Shown: positions 9,665-17,614 of the stretch, one piece after another | Layout: every line of letters starts with the position of its first letter | Position numbering within the stretch: position 1 is the first letter of the stretch | Assembly: GCA_038199375.1 (NCBI GenBank) | Contig: JBBPZA010000059.1 | Location: 37,294-101,293, forward strand | Source: JBBPZA01 sp038199375 | Lineage (GTDB): Bacteria > Actinomycetota > Thermoleophilia > Solirubrobacterales > Solirubrobacteraceae | DNA length: 64,000 nucleotides | Direction of reading: 5' to 3' | Program-made: the position numbers and the translations under genes | Notes under the pieces: generated by a model | Seen by the model: only the letters and a program-made list of their open reading frames with translations | What the model was told of the DNA's origin: nothing | Database searches by the model: none

Positions 9665-11218
9665 CTACGCCGACGGGTCTTGCTCTACGGCAGCGGCGGC
9701 GATCCCCACAGGCATCGCCGAGCCGGTGCGCGGCGGGCGGACGGGGGCCATGATCTTGTCGATGTCCTCGCGCACCAGGACCTCGTCGCGCAGGAGGGTC
9801 TGGGCGAGGGCGTCGAGCTGCTCGCGGTGCCCGGTGATGAGCTTGCGAGCGGCGCGCCGGGCGTGGTCGGCGAGATCCTGGCGCTCGGCGTCGCGGGCGC
9901 GTCGCGTCTGCTCGGAGGAGATCGCGCTCACGTCGCCGTCGTCGCTCGCCCGCTGGGAGGTGATGCCGGTGCCCATGGCGTACTCGTCGATCATCGACCG
10001 AGCGATCTCGGCCACCCGCCGCAGGTCGTCAGCCGCTCCGGTGGTGACCGCGCCGAAGACGATCGACTCGGCGACTCGGCCTCCGAGCAGGACCGTCATG
10101 TAGTCGAGGAGCTCCTCGCCGGTCTTGAGATAGCGGTCCTCGGCGGGGAGGTTGAGGGTGTAGCCGAGCGCCTGGCCGCGGGGGACGATCGAGATCTTGT
10201 GGACTCGGTCGACGCTGGGCAGCAGCTCGGCGCACAGCGCGTGGCCGGCCTCGTGATAGGCGACGACGCGCTTCTCGTGCGGATTGAGCGTGCGGCGCGA
10301 CTGCATGCCGGCCAGGACGCGCTCCAGCGCGGAGTCGAAGTCGCGCATCTCGATCACCGAGCCGTTGCGCCGGGCGGCGAGGATCGCCGCCTCGTTGCAG
10401 ATGTTGGCCAGGTCGGCCCCGGTCAGCCCCGAGGTCTGGCGCGCGACGAGGTCGAGCTCGACGCCTTCGAGCGGCTTGTTGCGGCAGTGGACGTTGAGGA
10501 TCCCGAGCCGCCCCTTGACGTCGGGCGGCGAGACGAAGACCTGGCGGTCGAAGCGGCCGGGGCGCAGCAGCGCGGGGTCGAGCTTGTCGAGCAGGTTGGA
10601 GGCGGCCATGACCACGAGGTTGTCCGCCCCGGCGAATCCGTCCATCTCGACCAGGAGCTGGTTGAGGGTCTGGTCCTTCTCCCCCGAGGCGTCGCTGCCC
10701 CGCCGCCCGCCGACGGCGTCGAGCTCGTCGATGAAGATGATCGCCGGGGGGTTCTTGCGCGCCTCGGCGAACAGCCTGCGGATGCGCGCCGCGCCCAGGC
10801 CGGCGAACATCTCGACGAAGGCCGACGCCGACTGGGCGAAGAACTGGGCGCCGGACTCGTAGGCGACCGCCTTGGCCAGCAGGGTCTTGCCCGTCCCGGG
10901 CGGGCCGTGAAGGAGGATGCCCTTCGGGACCTTGGCCCCCAGCGCCTTGAAGCGCCCGGGATCGCGCAGGAACTCGACGACCTCGCGCAGCTCGCCCTTG
11001 GCCTCGGCGGATCCTGCGATGTCCTCCCAGCCGATCTGCGGAGTGGAGGCCGGCTTTATCTGCTGCGGCTTAGTACGGGGCATGAGCCGCACCGTGCGCC
11101 AGATGAGCGCCACGATGAGGCCCATGAAGATGACCGGCAGCCAGGTGTAGAGCCAGCTCTCGACGTCGCTGTAGGCGAACGCGAGCAGGGCGGCGGGCGA
11201 CGGCTGCAACGGCGTCAT
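9665..11218 (-). CDS. FtsH-like AAA+ zinc protease with a single TM segment
   Basis: A 517-residue FtsH paralogue. The AAA module has Walker A GPPGTGKT (105-112), Walker B IIFIDELDAVG (160-170), RPGRFDRQ, and a protease domain with HEAGH (322-326). The N-terminus is only about 60 residues with one hydrophobic segment (24-40, WLPVIFMGLIVALIW); the first TM and extracytoplasmic domain of classical FtsH are absent, so substrate selection through that domain is lost. It precedes nothing functional downstream and follows pncB by 27 bases. Two active-looking ftsH genes 5 kb apart suggest division of labour or hetero-hexamers. Confidence 0.92.
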   Translation of the reverse strand: MTPLQPSPAALLAFAYSDVESWLYTWLPVIFMGLIVALIWRTVRLMPRTKPQQIKPASTPQIGWEDIAGSAEAKGELREVVEFLRDPGRFKALGAKVPKGILLHGPPGTGKTLLAKAVAYESGAQFFAQSASAFVEMFAGLGAARIRRLFAEARKNPPAIIFIDELDAVGGRRGSDASGEKDQTLNQLLVEMDGFAGADNLVVMAASNLLDKLDPALLRPGRFDRQVFVSPPDVKGRLGILNVHCRNKPLEGVELDLVARQTSGLTGADLANICNEAAILAARRNGSVIEMRDFDSALERVLAGMQSRRTLNPHEKRVVAYHEAGHALCAELLPSVDRVHKISIVPRGQALGYTLNLPAEDRYLKTGEELLDYMTVLLGGRVAESIVFGAVTTGAADDLRRVAEIARSMIDEYAMGTGITSQRASDDGDVSAISSEQTRRARDAERQDLADHARRAARKLITGHREQLDALAQTLLRDEVLVREDIDKIMAPVRPPRTGSAMPVGIAAAAVEQDPSA

Positions 11219-11245
11219 GAAATGACTATCGGGCGAAGGGGCCGA

Positions 11246-12343
11246 TCACTCAACCTTCGCCAGCCTCTCGCTGCGCAGCCTTCGGCGACCCACCTTCGCG
11301 CAGGGGCACCCGTCGAGGGTGACGACGTCGGCCGTGAAGTCGTTGGAGCCGCGGATGAGCGAGGAGCCCACGCCGTAGGCGTCCACCGGGATGCCGTCGG
11401 CCTCGAAGCGCCGGATCCGCTCGGCGTCGAAGCCGCCGGAGACCACGATGCGCACGCCGTCGTGGCCGGCTTCGTCCAGGGCGGCGCGGACCTTCTCGAC
11501 CAGGCGGGGATTGACTCCGGTGGGCCGGAAGTCCCCCATCTCGTCCCACAGCCCGCGGTCGACGAGCGTCTCCGAGGTGTCCAGCCGCACACCCCAGAGA
11601 TCCTCGCCCAGAGCGTCGGCGACGGCCAGGGCGGTGTCGATCGAGTCGTTGTCGAAGTCGACGAGCACGGTGATCGTCATCTCCGAGGCGAAGCGCCGCG
11701 CGAAGCGCCGCGCCGCCTCGACGGTGTCGCCGCCGAAGGCCGCGATCAGGCCGTGGGGCACGGTCCCCAGGCCGCGGCCGCCCCACCATGAGGCCTGGGC
11801 GTCGGTCGACACGCCGATGGCCCCGGCGACGTGCGCCGCCCACCCGTCGCCGGTCTGGACGAGCCAGTGGTCATGGCGTGCGGGGAAGTAGAAGATCGGC
11901 TTGCCGTTCGCCGCCTCGACGACCTGCTGGACGTTTCGCATGACCAGCGTGCGCCGGGCCAGGCAGCCGAGGTAGACCGTCTCGAGGTGGGCGAAGAGCG
12001 CGTAGGGGCCCTCGATGGTCAGGACGGGCTCGCGCGGCGCGATGGCGTCGCCCTCGTGCAGCGCGCAGACGTCGAGCTCGTCCCAGCCGGGGCGCCAGGA
12101 GCCGTCTGGCTCACGGGTTCCGGAGCACAGCTTGAGGACCGCGACGGCCTCGTCGATGCCGCCGAGCACCGATGCGTTCTTCTGGAAGACCTGCATGAGG
12201 ACGCCGGCGGGGCGGCCGTCCTCCTCGAGCAGCGTCTTTGTGTGGTTGAAGTAGGCATCGGAGTAGTAGCCGTCGCGGATCCGCTCGACGGGAAGGCGGA
12301 AGATGTCGGGCGCCAGGCGCTCGCGGATCGGGGTGACGGCCAT
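11246..12343 (-). CDS. pncB: nicotinate phosphoribosyltransferase
   Basis: A 365-residue type II phosphoribosyltransferase. Features: GYYSDAYFNHTK near the N-terminus, the catalytic His region in YFPARHDHWLVQTGDGWAAH, substrate loop GTVPHGLIAAFGGDT, PRPP-binding IVVSGGFDAERIRRFE and YGVGSSLIRGSNDFTAD. It converts nicotinate and PRPP to nicotinate mononucleotide for NAD salvage. The C-terminal DGCPCAKVGRRRL carries two Cys that may form a small metal or structural site, as in the shorter archaeal/Thermus-type enzymes. Its start overlaps the DUF1385 stop (TGATG). Confidence 0.9.
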   Translation of the reverse strand: MAVTPIRERLAPDIFRLPVERIRDGYYSDAYFNHTKTLLEEDGRPAGVLMQVFQKNASVLGGIDEAVAVLKLCSGTREPDGSWRPGWDELDVCALHEGDAIAPREPVLTIEGPYALFAHLETVYLGCLARRTLVMRNVQQVVEAANGKPIFYFPARHDHWLVQTGDGWAAHVAGAIGVSTDAQASWWGGRGLGTVPHGLIAAFGGDTVEAARRFARRFASEMTITVLVDFDNDSIDTALAVADALGEDLWGVRLDTSETLVDRGLWDEMGDFRPTGVNPRLVEKVRAALDEAGHDGVRIVVSGGFDAERIRRFEADGIPVDAYGVGSSLIRGSNDFTADVVTLDGCPCAKVGRRRLRSERLAKVE

Positions 12344-13254
12344 CAGCGCTCACCCTCGGCGGCCTGAGGCTCGGGTCGCGAGCCGTCCGGCGCGCGGACA
12401 CCCTCGGCCCGCAGGATCTCGTCGAGGGCGGCGCGGCCGACCTCGAGCTGCTCCTCGGTGGGCTCGCGCGTTCCCAGCGCACGCTGGAGCTCGAAGCCGG
12501 GGCGGCGCAGCGCGCGGGCGACTCGGGTGTCGGCGTGGCGCTCGGACCAGGCGAAGACCTCGACCGCGGCGCCCAGCGACGCGAGCGCGACCGCGCCTGC
12601 GGCCAGCGGTCCGGGGCGCCGCACGACGCGCCTGAGCAGCGCCGCGCCGGCGAGGTTGGAGACCATCATCGGGACCACCAGGTGCGAGCCGCACCGGTCG
12701 TGCTCCTTGGCGGCGTCCTCCGCGTCGGCCTCGGTCTCGTAGGCGCCTATCACCTTGTGCTCGGTCCCGTGGTAGGCGGCCAGTTCGCCGCCGCGCAGCG
12801 CCACCAGGGCCGGGGCGAGGGACAACACCGCGGCCGCCACCTCGCCGCCGGTGCCCGCGCGGCGCTTGAGCAGGGAGCCCGCGGCCACCGTTCCCGCGGC
12901 GGCCGCGAGCACCCCGCCGTTCTGGAAGGGCAGGCGCGCCTCGGGCAGCGCTCGCTTGACCAGCGGGACGACCGCGAAGGCCTCGGCGAGCCGGGCGACC
13001 CCGCGCGCCCCGGGGACCCGCTTGACCCCGCGCACGCGCGGCTTGGCGCCTGAGGCGACGCGGATGGCGCCGTCGGGCGCGCGGACGGCCGCCGCCCAGT
13101 GCGTCGGACCGTGGACGAGCAGGCCGTTGGCCAGCGCCATGCCGCCGAGGCGGAGCTTCTCCGGAGGGGCGCCGCCCGGCGCAGTTCGCTCGCCGCCCGC
13201 CGCCGCCGCCGGGGCCCGCTCGCCGGCCACCGCGGGTCGGTATGGCTCAGCCAT
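12343..13254 (-). CDS. DUF1385 (YqhQ-like) membrane protein
   Basis: A 303-residue member of the DUF1385 family: LGGMALANGLLVHGPTHWAAAVR near residue 36, then AYHGTEHKVIGAYE (HGTEHK 162-167), a Cys-containing DRCGSHLVVP, several TM segments and the C-terminal 'EPTEEQLEVGRAALDEIL' region. The family has been annotated as a putative metal-dependent enzyme and, in firmicutes, as a membrane factor; its reaction is not established. A 30-residue Ala/Gly/Pro N-extension precedes the conserved part. It overlaps the M20 peptidase end by eight bases and is coupled to pncB. Confidence 0.85.
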   Translation of the reverse strand: MAEPYRPAVAGERAPAAAAGGERTAPGGAPPEKLRLGGMALANGLLVHGPTHWAAAVRAPDGAIRVASGAKPRVRGVKRVPGARGVARLAEAFAVVPLVKRALPEARLPFQNGGVLAAAAGTVAAGSLLKRRAGTGGEVAAAVLSLAPALVALRGGELAAYHGTEHKVIGAYETEADAEDAAKEHDRCGSHLVVPMMVSNLAGAALLRRVVRRPGPLAAGAVALASLGAAVEVFAWSERHADTRVARALRRPGFELQRALGTREPTEEQLEVGRAALDEILRAEGVRAPDGSRPEPQAAEGER

Positions 13255-14569
13255 CGCCGCCCTCCTCCCCGAGCATCCGCTGGGCCAGCCAGTCGAAGAA
13301 GTCGGCGGCGAAGCCGACGTCGCGCACGTCGATGCGCTCGTCGGCCCCGTGGATGAGCGGGGCCGACTCGTAGAGGGTCATGTGGCGCTGTGGGCAGAAT
13401 CCGTAGGCGACGCAGTCCGGGAAGGCGTCGCGAAACCAGCGCGAGTCGGTGAACCCGGGCAGCACGACCGGGACGACGGTCGCCTCGGGCTCGCGCTCGG
13501 CGACCCATTCGCGCACCGCGTCCATCAGCGCGCCCTCCATGGCGGAGCGGTTGCCCACGACGCACTCGTCGAAGGAGAGCCGGTAGCCGTCCGTGCCGAG
13601 CACCTCCTCGACTCGCGCGCGGGCCTCGGACTCCCCGAAGCCGGGAGGGACGCGGCAGTCGACCTTGACGTGCGCTCGCGAGGGGATGACGTTGATCTTC
13701 TCCGACGCGGCGAGCCGTGTCGGCGTGATCGTCACCCCGAGCATCGGCTCGATGATGAAGGCCAGCCCGGGGTCGCGCTCGCGCAATCGCTCCAGCGCCG
13801 CCTCGGGATCCCCGTCGGCGGGCTCTCCGAGCGCCTCGAAGAGCGCGCGCGGCTCCTCGGTCAGGTCGAAGGACGGCTGCCGGCGCATCCGCTCGATCAG
13901 CGGCGCGAGCTTGAGCACGGCGTTGTCGCCCATGCGCGGCATCGACGCGTGGCCCGCGACGCCCTCGGCGGTCACGGTGAAGCGAAAGACGCCCTTCTCC
14001 GCGCAGCAGACTCCGAACACCCGGCGGCCCTCGAAGGGCAGGACAGAGCCGCCGCCCTCGTTGATCAGGTAGTCGCAGCGCACCTTCTCGGGGTGCTCCT
14101 CGCACAGGAACTGCACGCCGTAGCGGCCGCCGGCCTCCTCATCGGAGACGCACATGACCAGCAGCTCGCCCCGGGCCGGGCGCCAGCCCTCGCGGGCCAG
14201 GCGCACTGCGGCGGCGACCTCGGCGGCGACCTGGCCCTTCATGTCCAGCGCTCCCCGTCCCCATACGGCGCCGTCGGCGACATCCCCCGACCACGGATCC
14301 CGGCTCCACTCCTCCGGCGTGGCCAGGACGGTGTCGACGTGGCCCAGGAAGCCCAGCGTCGGGCCGACGGCCTCCCCGCGCAGTCGCGCGAGGAGGTTCG
14401 GGCGGGCCGGGTCGAGCGCCAGCAGCTCGCAGTCGAACCCTGCTGCGTCGAGCAGGCGGTGGAGGTGGTCGATCGCCTTCGCCTCGGCGCCGGGCGGGTT
14501 GACCGTGTCGAAGCGGATCAGCTCGCGCAGCAGCTCGACGGCCTCGTCCTGGAGCCCAAGGTCACCCAC
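13247..14569 (-). CDS. M20/ArgE-family metallopeptidase or deacylase
   Basis: A 440-residue zinc hydrolase. Metal ligands are in GFLGHVDTV, RGALDMKGQVAAEVA and CVSDEEAGGRYG, with further His in VAGHASMPRMGDN and the C-terminal APLIHGADERID. The dimerisation domain in the middle is present. Such enzymes act as acetylornithine or succinyl-diaminopimelate deacylases or dipeptidases; the substrate cannot be read from the sequence. I use the GTG at 14569 because a TAGCAT box lies seven bases before it and because earlier codons would run into the divergent gene. Confidence 0.88.
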   Translation of the reverse strand: MGDLGLQDEAVELLRELIRFDTVNPPGAEAKAIDHLHRLLDAAGFDCELLALDPARPNLLARLRGEAVGPTLGFLGHVDTVLATPEEWSRDPWSGDVADGAVWGRGALDMKGQVAAEVAAAVRLAREGWRPARGELLVMCVSDEEAGGRYGVQFLCEEHPEKVRCDYLINEGGGSVLPFEGRRVFGVCCAEKGVFRFTVTAEGVAGHASMPRMGDNAVLKLAPLIERMRRQPSFDLTEEPRALFEALGEPADGDPEAALERLRERDPGLAFIIEPMLGVTITPTRLAASEKINVIPSRAHVKVDCRVPPGFGESEARARVEEVLGTDGYRLSFDECVVGNRSAMEGALMDAVREWVAEREPEATVVPVVLPGFTDSRWFRDAFPDCVAYGFCPQRHMTLYESAPLIHGADERIDVRDVGFAADFFDWLAQRMLGEEGGDG

Positions 14570-14576
14570 GGGGGCA

Positions 14577-14597
14577 ATGCTACGCGGCCCGTAGACT
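14577..14597. promoter_or_regulatory. back-to-back leaderless promoters
   Basis: TAGCAT on the minus strand (14582-14577) is seven bases from GTG 14569, and TAGACT on the plus strand (14592-14597) is seven bases from GTG 14605. Two divergent genes are thus served by -10 boxes only nine bases apart with start codons 35 bases apart, so each polymerase would mask the other's promoter. Confidence 0.6.
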
Positions 14598-14604
14598 CGC
14601 GCGG

Positions 14605-16431
14605 GTGCGGATGACCGTCGCATCGGGGGCCGACTCCGGCAAAGTCGTGCTGTTGAGCCCGGGCGGTCGGCTGAGCGTCGGGCGCGGCCGCGACTGCGAT
14701 GTCGTGCTCCACGACCCCAAGGCCTCGCGCCGGCATGTGGAGCTCAGCGCCCAGCCCGACGGGCGGATCGTGCTCGCCGACCTGGGGTCGAGCAACGGCA
14801 CGTGGGTCAACGGCCAGCGCTATGACACGCCGGTCTCCCTACGCGGCGACGAGCGGTTGTGGGTGGGGGACTCCGTGCTCGACCTCGCCCCCGAGCCGCC
14901 TCCGACGCCCGGGGGCGGGCAGCAAGCCGTCGCTCCAGAGCGACCCGCCACGCAGAGCCAGATCCGGCGGCGCAGCTCGCAGATCGCCGACATCGCGCTC
15001 ATGCGCCCACCCGCCCAGGCCGCGCAGGCCCCCTCCCTCGAGGGAACCGAGCGCACCATCAGCCGCTCGCTGCTCGTCGGGGCGATCCTCCTCTTCGCGT
15101 TCCTGGGCGGGCTCACGCTGCTATTCATCGGGGTCGAGACGGGCCCGGTCGCCTTCGGCGTGGCCGTGCTGCTCGCCTTCCTGCCCGTGCCCTTCTACCT
15201 CGCCCTGACCCTGTGGGTCGACCGCAACGAGCGCGAGCCGATGTGGATGATCGTGCTCACGTTCTTCTGGGGGGCGTGCGTAGCCGTTTTCATCGCGCTG
15301 ATCCTCAACTCGGCGGGAGAGCTGGTGGTCGGCTCGCTGGCCGGCGAGGACATCGGCGAGCTCTACGGCTTCTCGATCTCCGCCCCGGTGGTCGAGGAGA
15401 GCTCCAAGGCGCTGGTCCTCCTGATCATCTACCGCCGCTTTCGGCCCGAGTTCAACGGCGTCCTGGACGGGATCGTCTACGCGACCATCGTCGGCCTCGG
15501 CTTCGCGGCGACCGAGAACGTCCTCTACTACGGCCGCGGGCTGATGGAGGACCTCGACGACGGCAAGCTCTTCAGCTCCGACGACATCGGTGTCTCGCTC
15601 GGCGTCTTCATCGTGCGCGGGATCTTCTCGCCCTTCGCCCACCCGCTGTTCACCGCGATGACCGGCATCGGGCTCGGAATCGCCAGCCAGGCGACCAAGG
15701 GCTCGACGCGGTTCTGGGCGCCCGTCGGCGGGCTGGCGGGAGCGATGTTCCTCCACAGCCTGTGGAACACCTCGGCGATCTTCGGTGTGGTGTTCCTGCT
15801 CGTCTACCTGTTCATCCTCGTGCCGCTGTTCGTCGGGCTGCTCTTCGTCATCCGCGGAACGCTCAAGCGGGAGCGGCGGACCATCGGCCAGTACCTCGCC
15901 TACGACGTGCAGCAGGGCGCACTCACCCCCGCCGAGCTCTACGTCCTCACCGACGGACGATTGCGCAAGCGAGCGCTCCAGGAGTCCCAGAACGAGGGCG
16001 GAAAGCCCGGGCGCAAGCTGCGGCGCGCCTTCCACCAGGCGGCCTCGGAGCTCGCCTTCCTGCGCGAGCGCATCGCGCGCGGCATCCTGCCCTGGGAGTC
16101 GGGCAGCGCCGAGCAGCACCAGCGCTACGAGTCCGTGTTCCGCGACCTCCGGGGCCGGCTCGGGCCTCTGGCCTTCCTCCCGGCGGAGACGTTCCGGGGC
16201 GGCGCGGGCGCCGGCGGACAGTACGCGGGCCAACCGCAGGCCGCCGGGGCCGGCTACGCGGCGCAGCCGCAGTATCAGCCCCAGCCACCTCAGCCCCAAT
16301 ACCAGCCCCACCCCACCGCCTACGGCGCCGCTCCCGCGGGCTACGCCGCTCCGCCCCCCGCGCGGATGCCCGTGCCCCAGCAGCCCCCGCCGCTGCCGGC
16401 GCCGGCGCCGCGAGATTGGTGGCGGCAGTAG
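14605..16431 (+). CDS. FHA domain fused to PrsW-family intramembrane metalloprotease
   Basis: A 608-residue fusion. Residues about 20-95 form a forkhead-associated domain (SVGRGRDCDVVLHDPKASRRHVEL, DLGSSNGTWVNG) that reads phosphothreonine. A linker leads to about eight TM segments (155-420) of the PrsW type, with the active-site signature VVEESSKAL (264-268), FAATENVLYY (304), FAHPLFTA (H346) and FLHSLWNTSA (H384). The cytosolic tail contains a helical region and a Gln/Pro/Ala-rich end (from about 545). PrsW proteases clip anti-sigma factors or similar membrane proteins; the FHA domain suggests control by a Ser/Thr kinase. Confidence 0.9.
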   Translation: MRMTVASGADSGKVVLLSPGGRLSVGRGRDCDVVLHDPKASRRHVELSAQPDGRIVLADLGSSNGTWVNGQRYDTPVSLRGDERLWVGDSVLDLAPEPPPTPGGGQQAVAPERPATQSQIRRRSSQIADIALMRPPAQAAQAPSLEGTERTISRSLLVGAILLFAFLGGLTLLFIGVETGPVAFGVAVLLAFLPVPFYLALTLWVDRNEREPMWMIVLTFFWGACVAVFIALILNSAGELVVGSLAGEDIGELYGFSISAPVVEESSKALVLLIIYRRFRPEFNGVLDGIVYATIVGLGFAATENVLYYGRGLMEDLDDGKLFSSDDIGVSLGVFIVRGIFSPFAHPLFTAMTGIGLGIASQATKGSTRFWAPVGGLAGAMFLHSLWNTSAIFGVVFLLVYLFILVPLFVGLLFVIRGTLKRERRTIGQYLAYDVQQGALTPAELYVLTDGRLRKRALQESQNEGGKPGRKLRRAFHQAASELAFLRERIARGILPWESGSAEQHQRYESVFRDLRGRLGPLAFLPAETFRGGAGAGGQYAGQPQAAGAGYAAQPQYQPQPPQPQYQPHPTAYGAAPAGYAAPPPARMPVPQQPPPLPAPAPRDWWRQ

Positions 16432-16465
16432 GTAGGTACGCGGTCCGATACATCGGCTAGCGTTG

Positions 16466-16471
16466 TATACT
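16466..16471 (+). promoter_or_regulatory. -10 box TATACT, leaderless start of padR gene
   Basis: TATACT ends seven bases before the ATG at 16479, so the regulator mRNA likely starts at its start codon. Confidence 0.55.
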
Positions 16472-16478
16472 GCCGACC

Positions 16479-16844
16479 ATGGCGGCCCCAGTGCTGCGTG
16501 AGCCGACCTACTTCATCCTTGCCGCGCTACTCGACGGACCCCTTCACGGCTACGCGGTCGCGCAATCCGCGAGGGAGCTCTCGGGCGGCGCGGTGGACCC
16601 CACCGCCGGCACCCTGTACGGCGCGCTCGACCGCCTGGTGGGGCAAGGGCTGGTCGAGGTGGACCGGGAGGAGATCGTCTCCGGTCGACGCCGCCGGTAT
16701 CACCGGCTCTCTGACCGAGGCCGCGAGGTTCTCGTCGACGAGGCGGCGCGGCTGAGAGCGGCGGCCGAGGTTGTCCAGCGCCGGGCCGCCGGGGTCAATC
16801 CGTCCCCGTCCCTCCCTCTACAGAGAAAGGCGAGGCTCGCATGA
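16479..16844 (+). CDS. PadR-family transcriptional regulator
   Basis: A 121-residue winged-helix repressor. The PadR signature is clear: REPTYFILAALLDGPLHGYAVA, then GTLYGALDRLVGQGLVEVDRE with the wing RRRRYHRLSDRGREVL, then the helical dimerisation end. PadR proteins commonly control membrane or efflux genes in response to small molecules. Its stop overlaps the next gene's ATGATG start, so regulator and membrane protein are co-translated. Confidence 0.92.
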   Translation: MAAPVLREPTYFILAALLDGPLHGYAVAQSARELSGGAVDPTAGTLYGALDRLVGQGLVEVDREEIVSGRRRRYHRLSDRGREVLVDEAARLRAAAEVVQRRAAGVNPSPSLPLQRKARLA

Positions 16845-17515
16845 TGAACCGCCTCATCGACCGGCTTCTCCTCATCTGCCTGCGGGCGTACCCGCGGACT
16901 CATCGCGAGCGAGATGGCGAAGTCCTCCTGTCTCTCGCGCACGAACTTCACGCCGGCGGCTCCTCGCCGTGGCGCGAGGGGGCCGGCCTGGTCCGGGGCG
17001 GTGTGGCCGAGCGCCTTCGACTTCGGTGCCGCGGGCTCGTCGGCGCGCCGTGGCGCGCCGCCCTGGCGAGACTGGCGCTGCCCCTCGCTGCGGTGAGCCT
17101 TGCCGTCTGGGTGGCGGGCGTTGGCAGCGTCGACCCCGTGCCGACTCCGCGTGCCCTTGTTCCTCTGTCGGATGCTGCGCTGCCCGCAGTGTGGATCTGG
17201 CTGTTCGCCAGGTTCGCTGGACCCGCCGGCACAGAAGTGGGGAGCCTGCTGGTCGCCGCCCTGTTCGTCCTCGCCGCCTTCGTGGTGATCTGGTGCGCGT
17301 TGCGCCGTCGCCACGATCCGGTTGGAGCGACCCTCAGTGCGATCGTCCTCGCCATCGCCGCCCCGGCAGGCGTTGTGCTCCTCCCAAGCCTGCTTCCGTA
17401 CGACGGGGCCTGGGATGGGGTGGGAATCGCGGCTCTTGTCGCCGCTGGGGTGCTGGCCCCCATCGCGTGCGCAGCTCTCGTGGGATGCGGGAGCGCCGGG
17501 TCAACGTCCGTGTGA
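16841..17515 (+). CDS. PadR-associated integral membrane protein, unknown
   Basis: A 224-residue protein with a cytosolic N-terminal part (LICLRAYPRTHRERDGEVLLSLAHE) followed by about five TM helices from residue 70 to the end. The N-terminal motif 'YPxxxRxRxGxE' is common in membrane proteins that sit behind PadR regulators in actinobacteria, where it may bind the regulator or an ABC partner; no partner is visible here. Function is not known. Confidence 0.75.
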   Translation: MMNRLIDRLLLICLRAYPRTHRERDGEVLLSLAHELHAGGSSPWREGAGLVRGGVAERLRLRCRGLVGAPWRAALARLALPLAAVSLAVWVAGVGSVDPVPTPRALVPLSDAALPAVWIWLFARFAGPAGTEVGSLLVAALFVLAAFVVIWCALRRRHDPVGATLSAIVLAIAAPAGVVLLPSLLPYDGAWDGVGIAALVAAGVLAPIACAALVGCGSAGSTSV

Positions 17516-17530
17516 GCGCCCACCCTCGGC

Positions 17531-17614
17531 GTCCAGCGCTCCGATGCGTTCGCCGATCCGAAGCAGTTCCGCCCCGACCGGTTCCTCGATCAACCGGCAC
17601 CTCCGTACATCAGG
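17531..17614 (+). pseudogene. cytochrome P450 relic
   Basis: Directly after the membrane protein stop, one frame reads VQRSDAFADPKQFRPDRFLD and then QPAPPYI. ADPKQFRPDRFLD is the conserved 'DPxxFxPxRFL' stretch that precedes the heme-binding loop in P450s. Both the earlier part and the Cys ligand loop are missing, and the fragment runs into the TPR protein's end. Only about 28 codons survive. Confidence 0.65.

Noticed and set aside
9680..11791. A 703-codon open frame on the plus strand opposite ftsH-2 and pncB
   Set aside because: It is a GC-driven shadow of real genes: its residues mirror FtsH codons (runs of Asp, Val, Gly, Arg) and show no domain.
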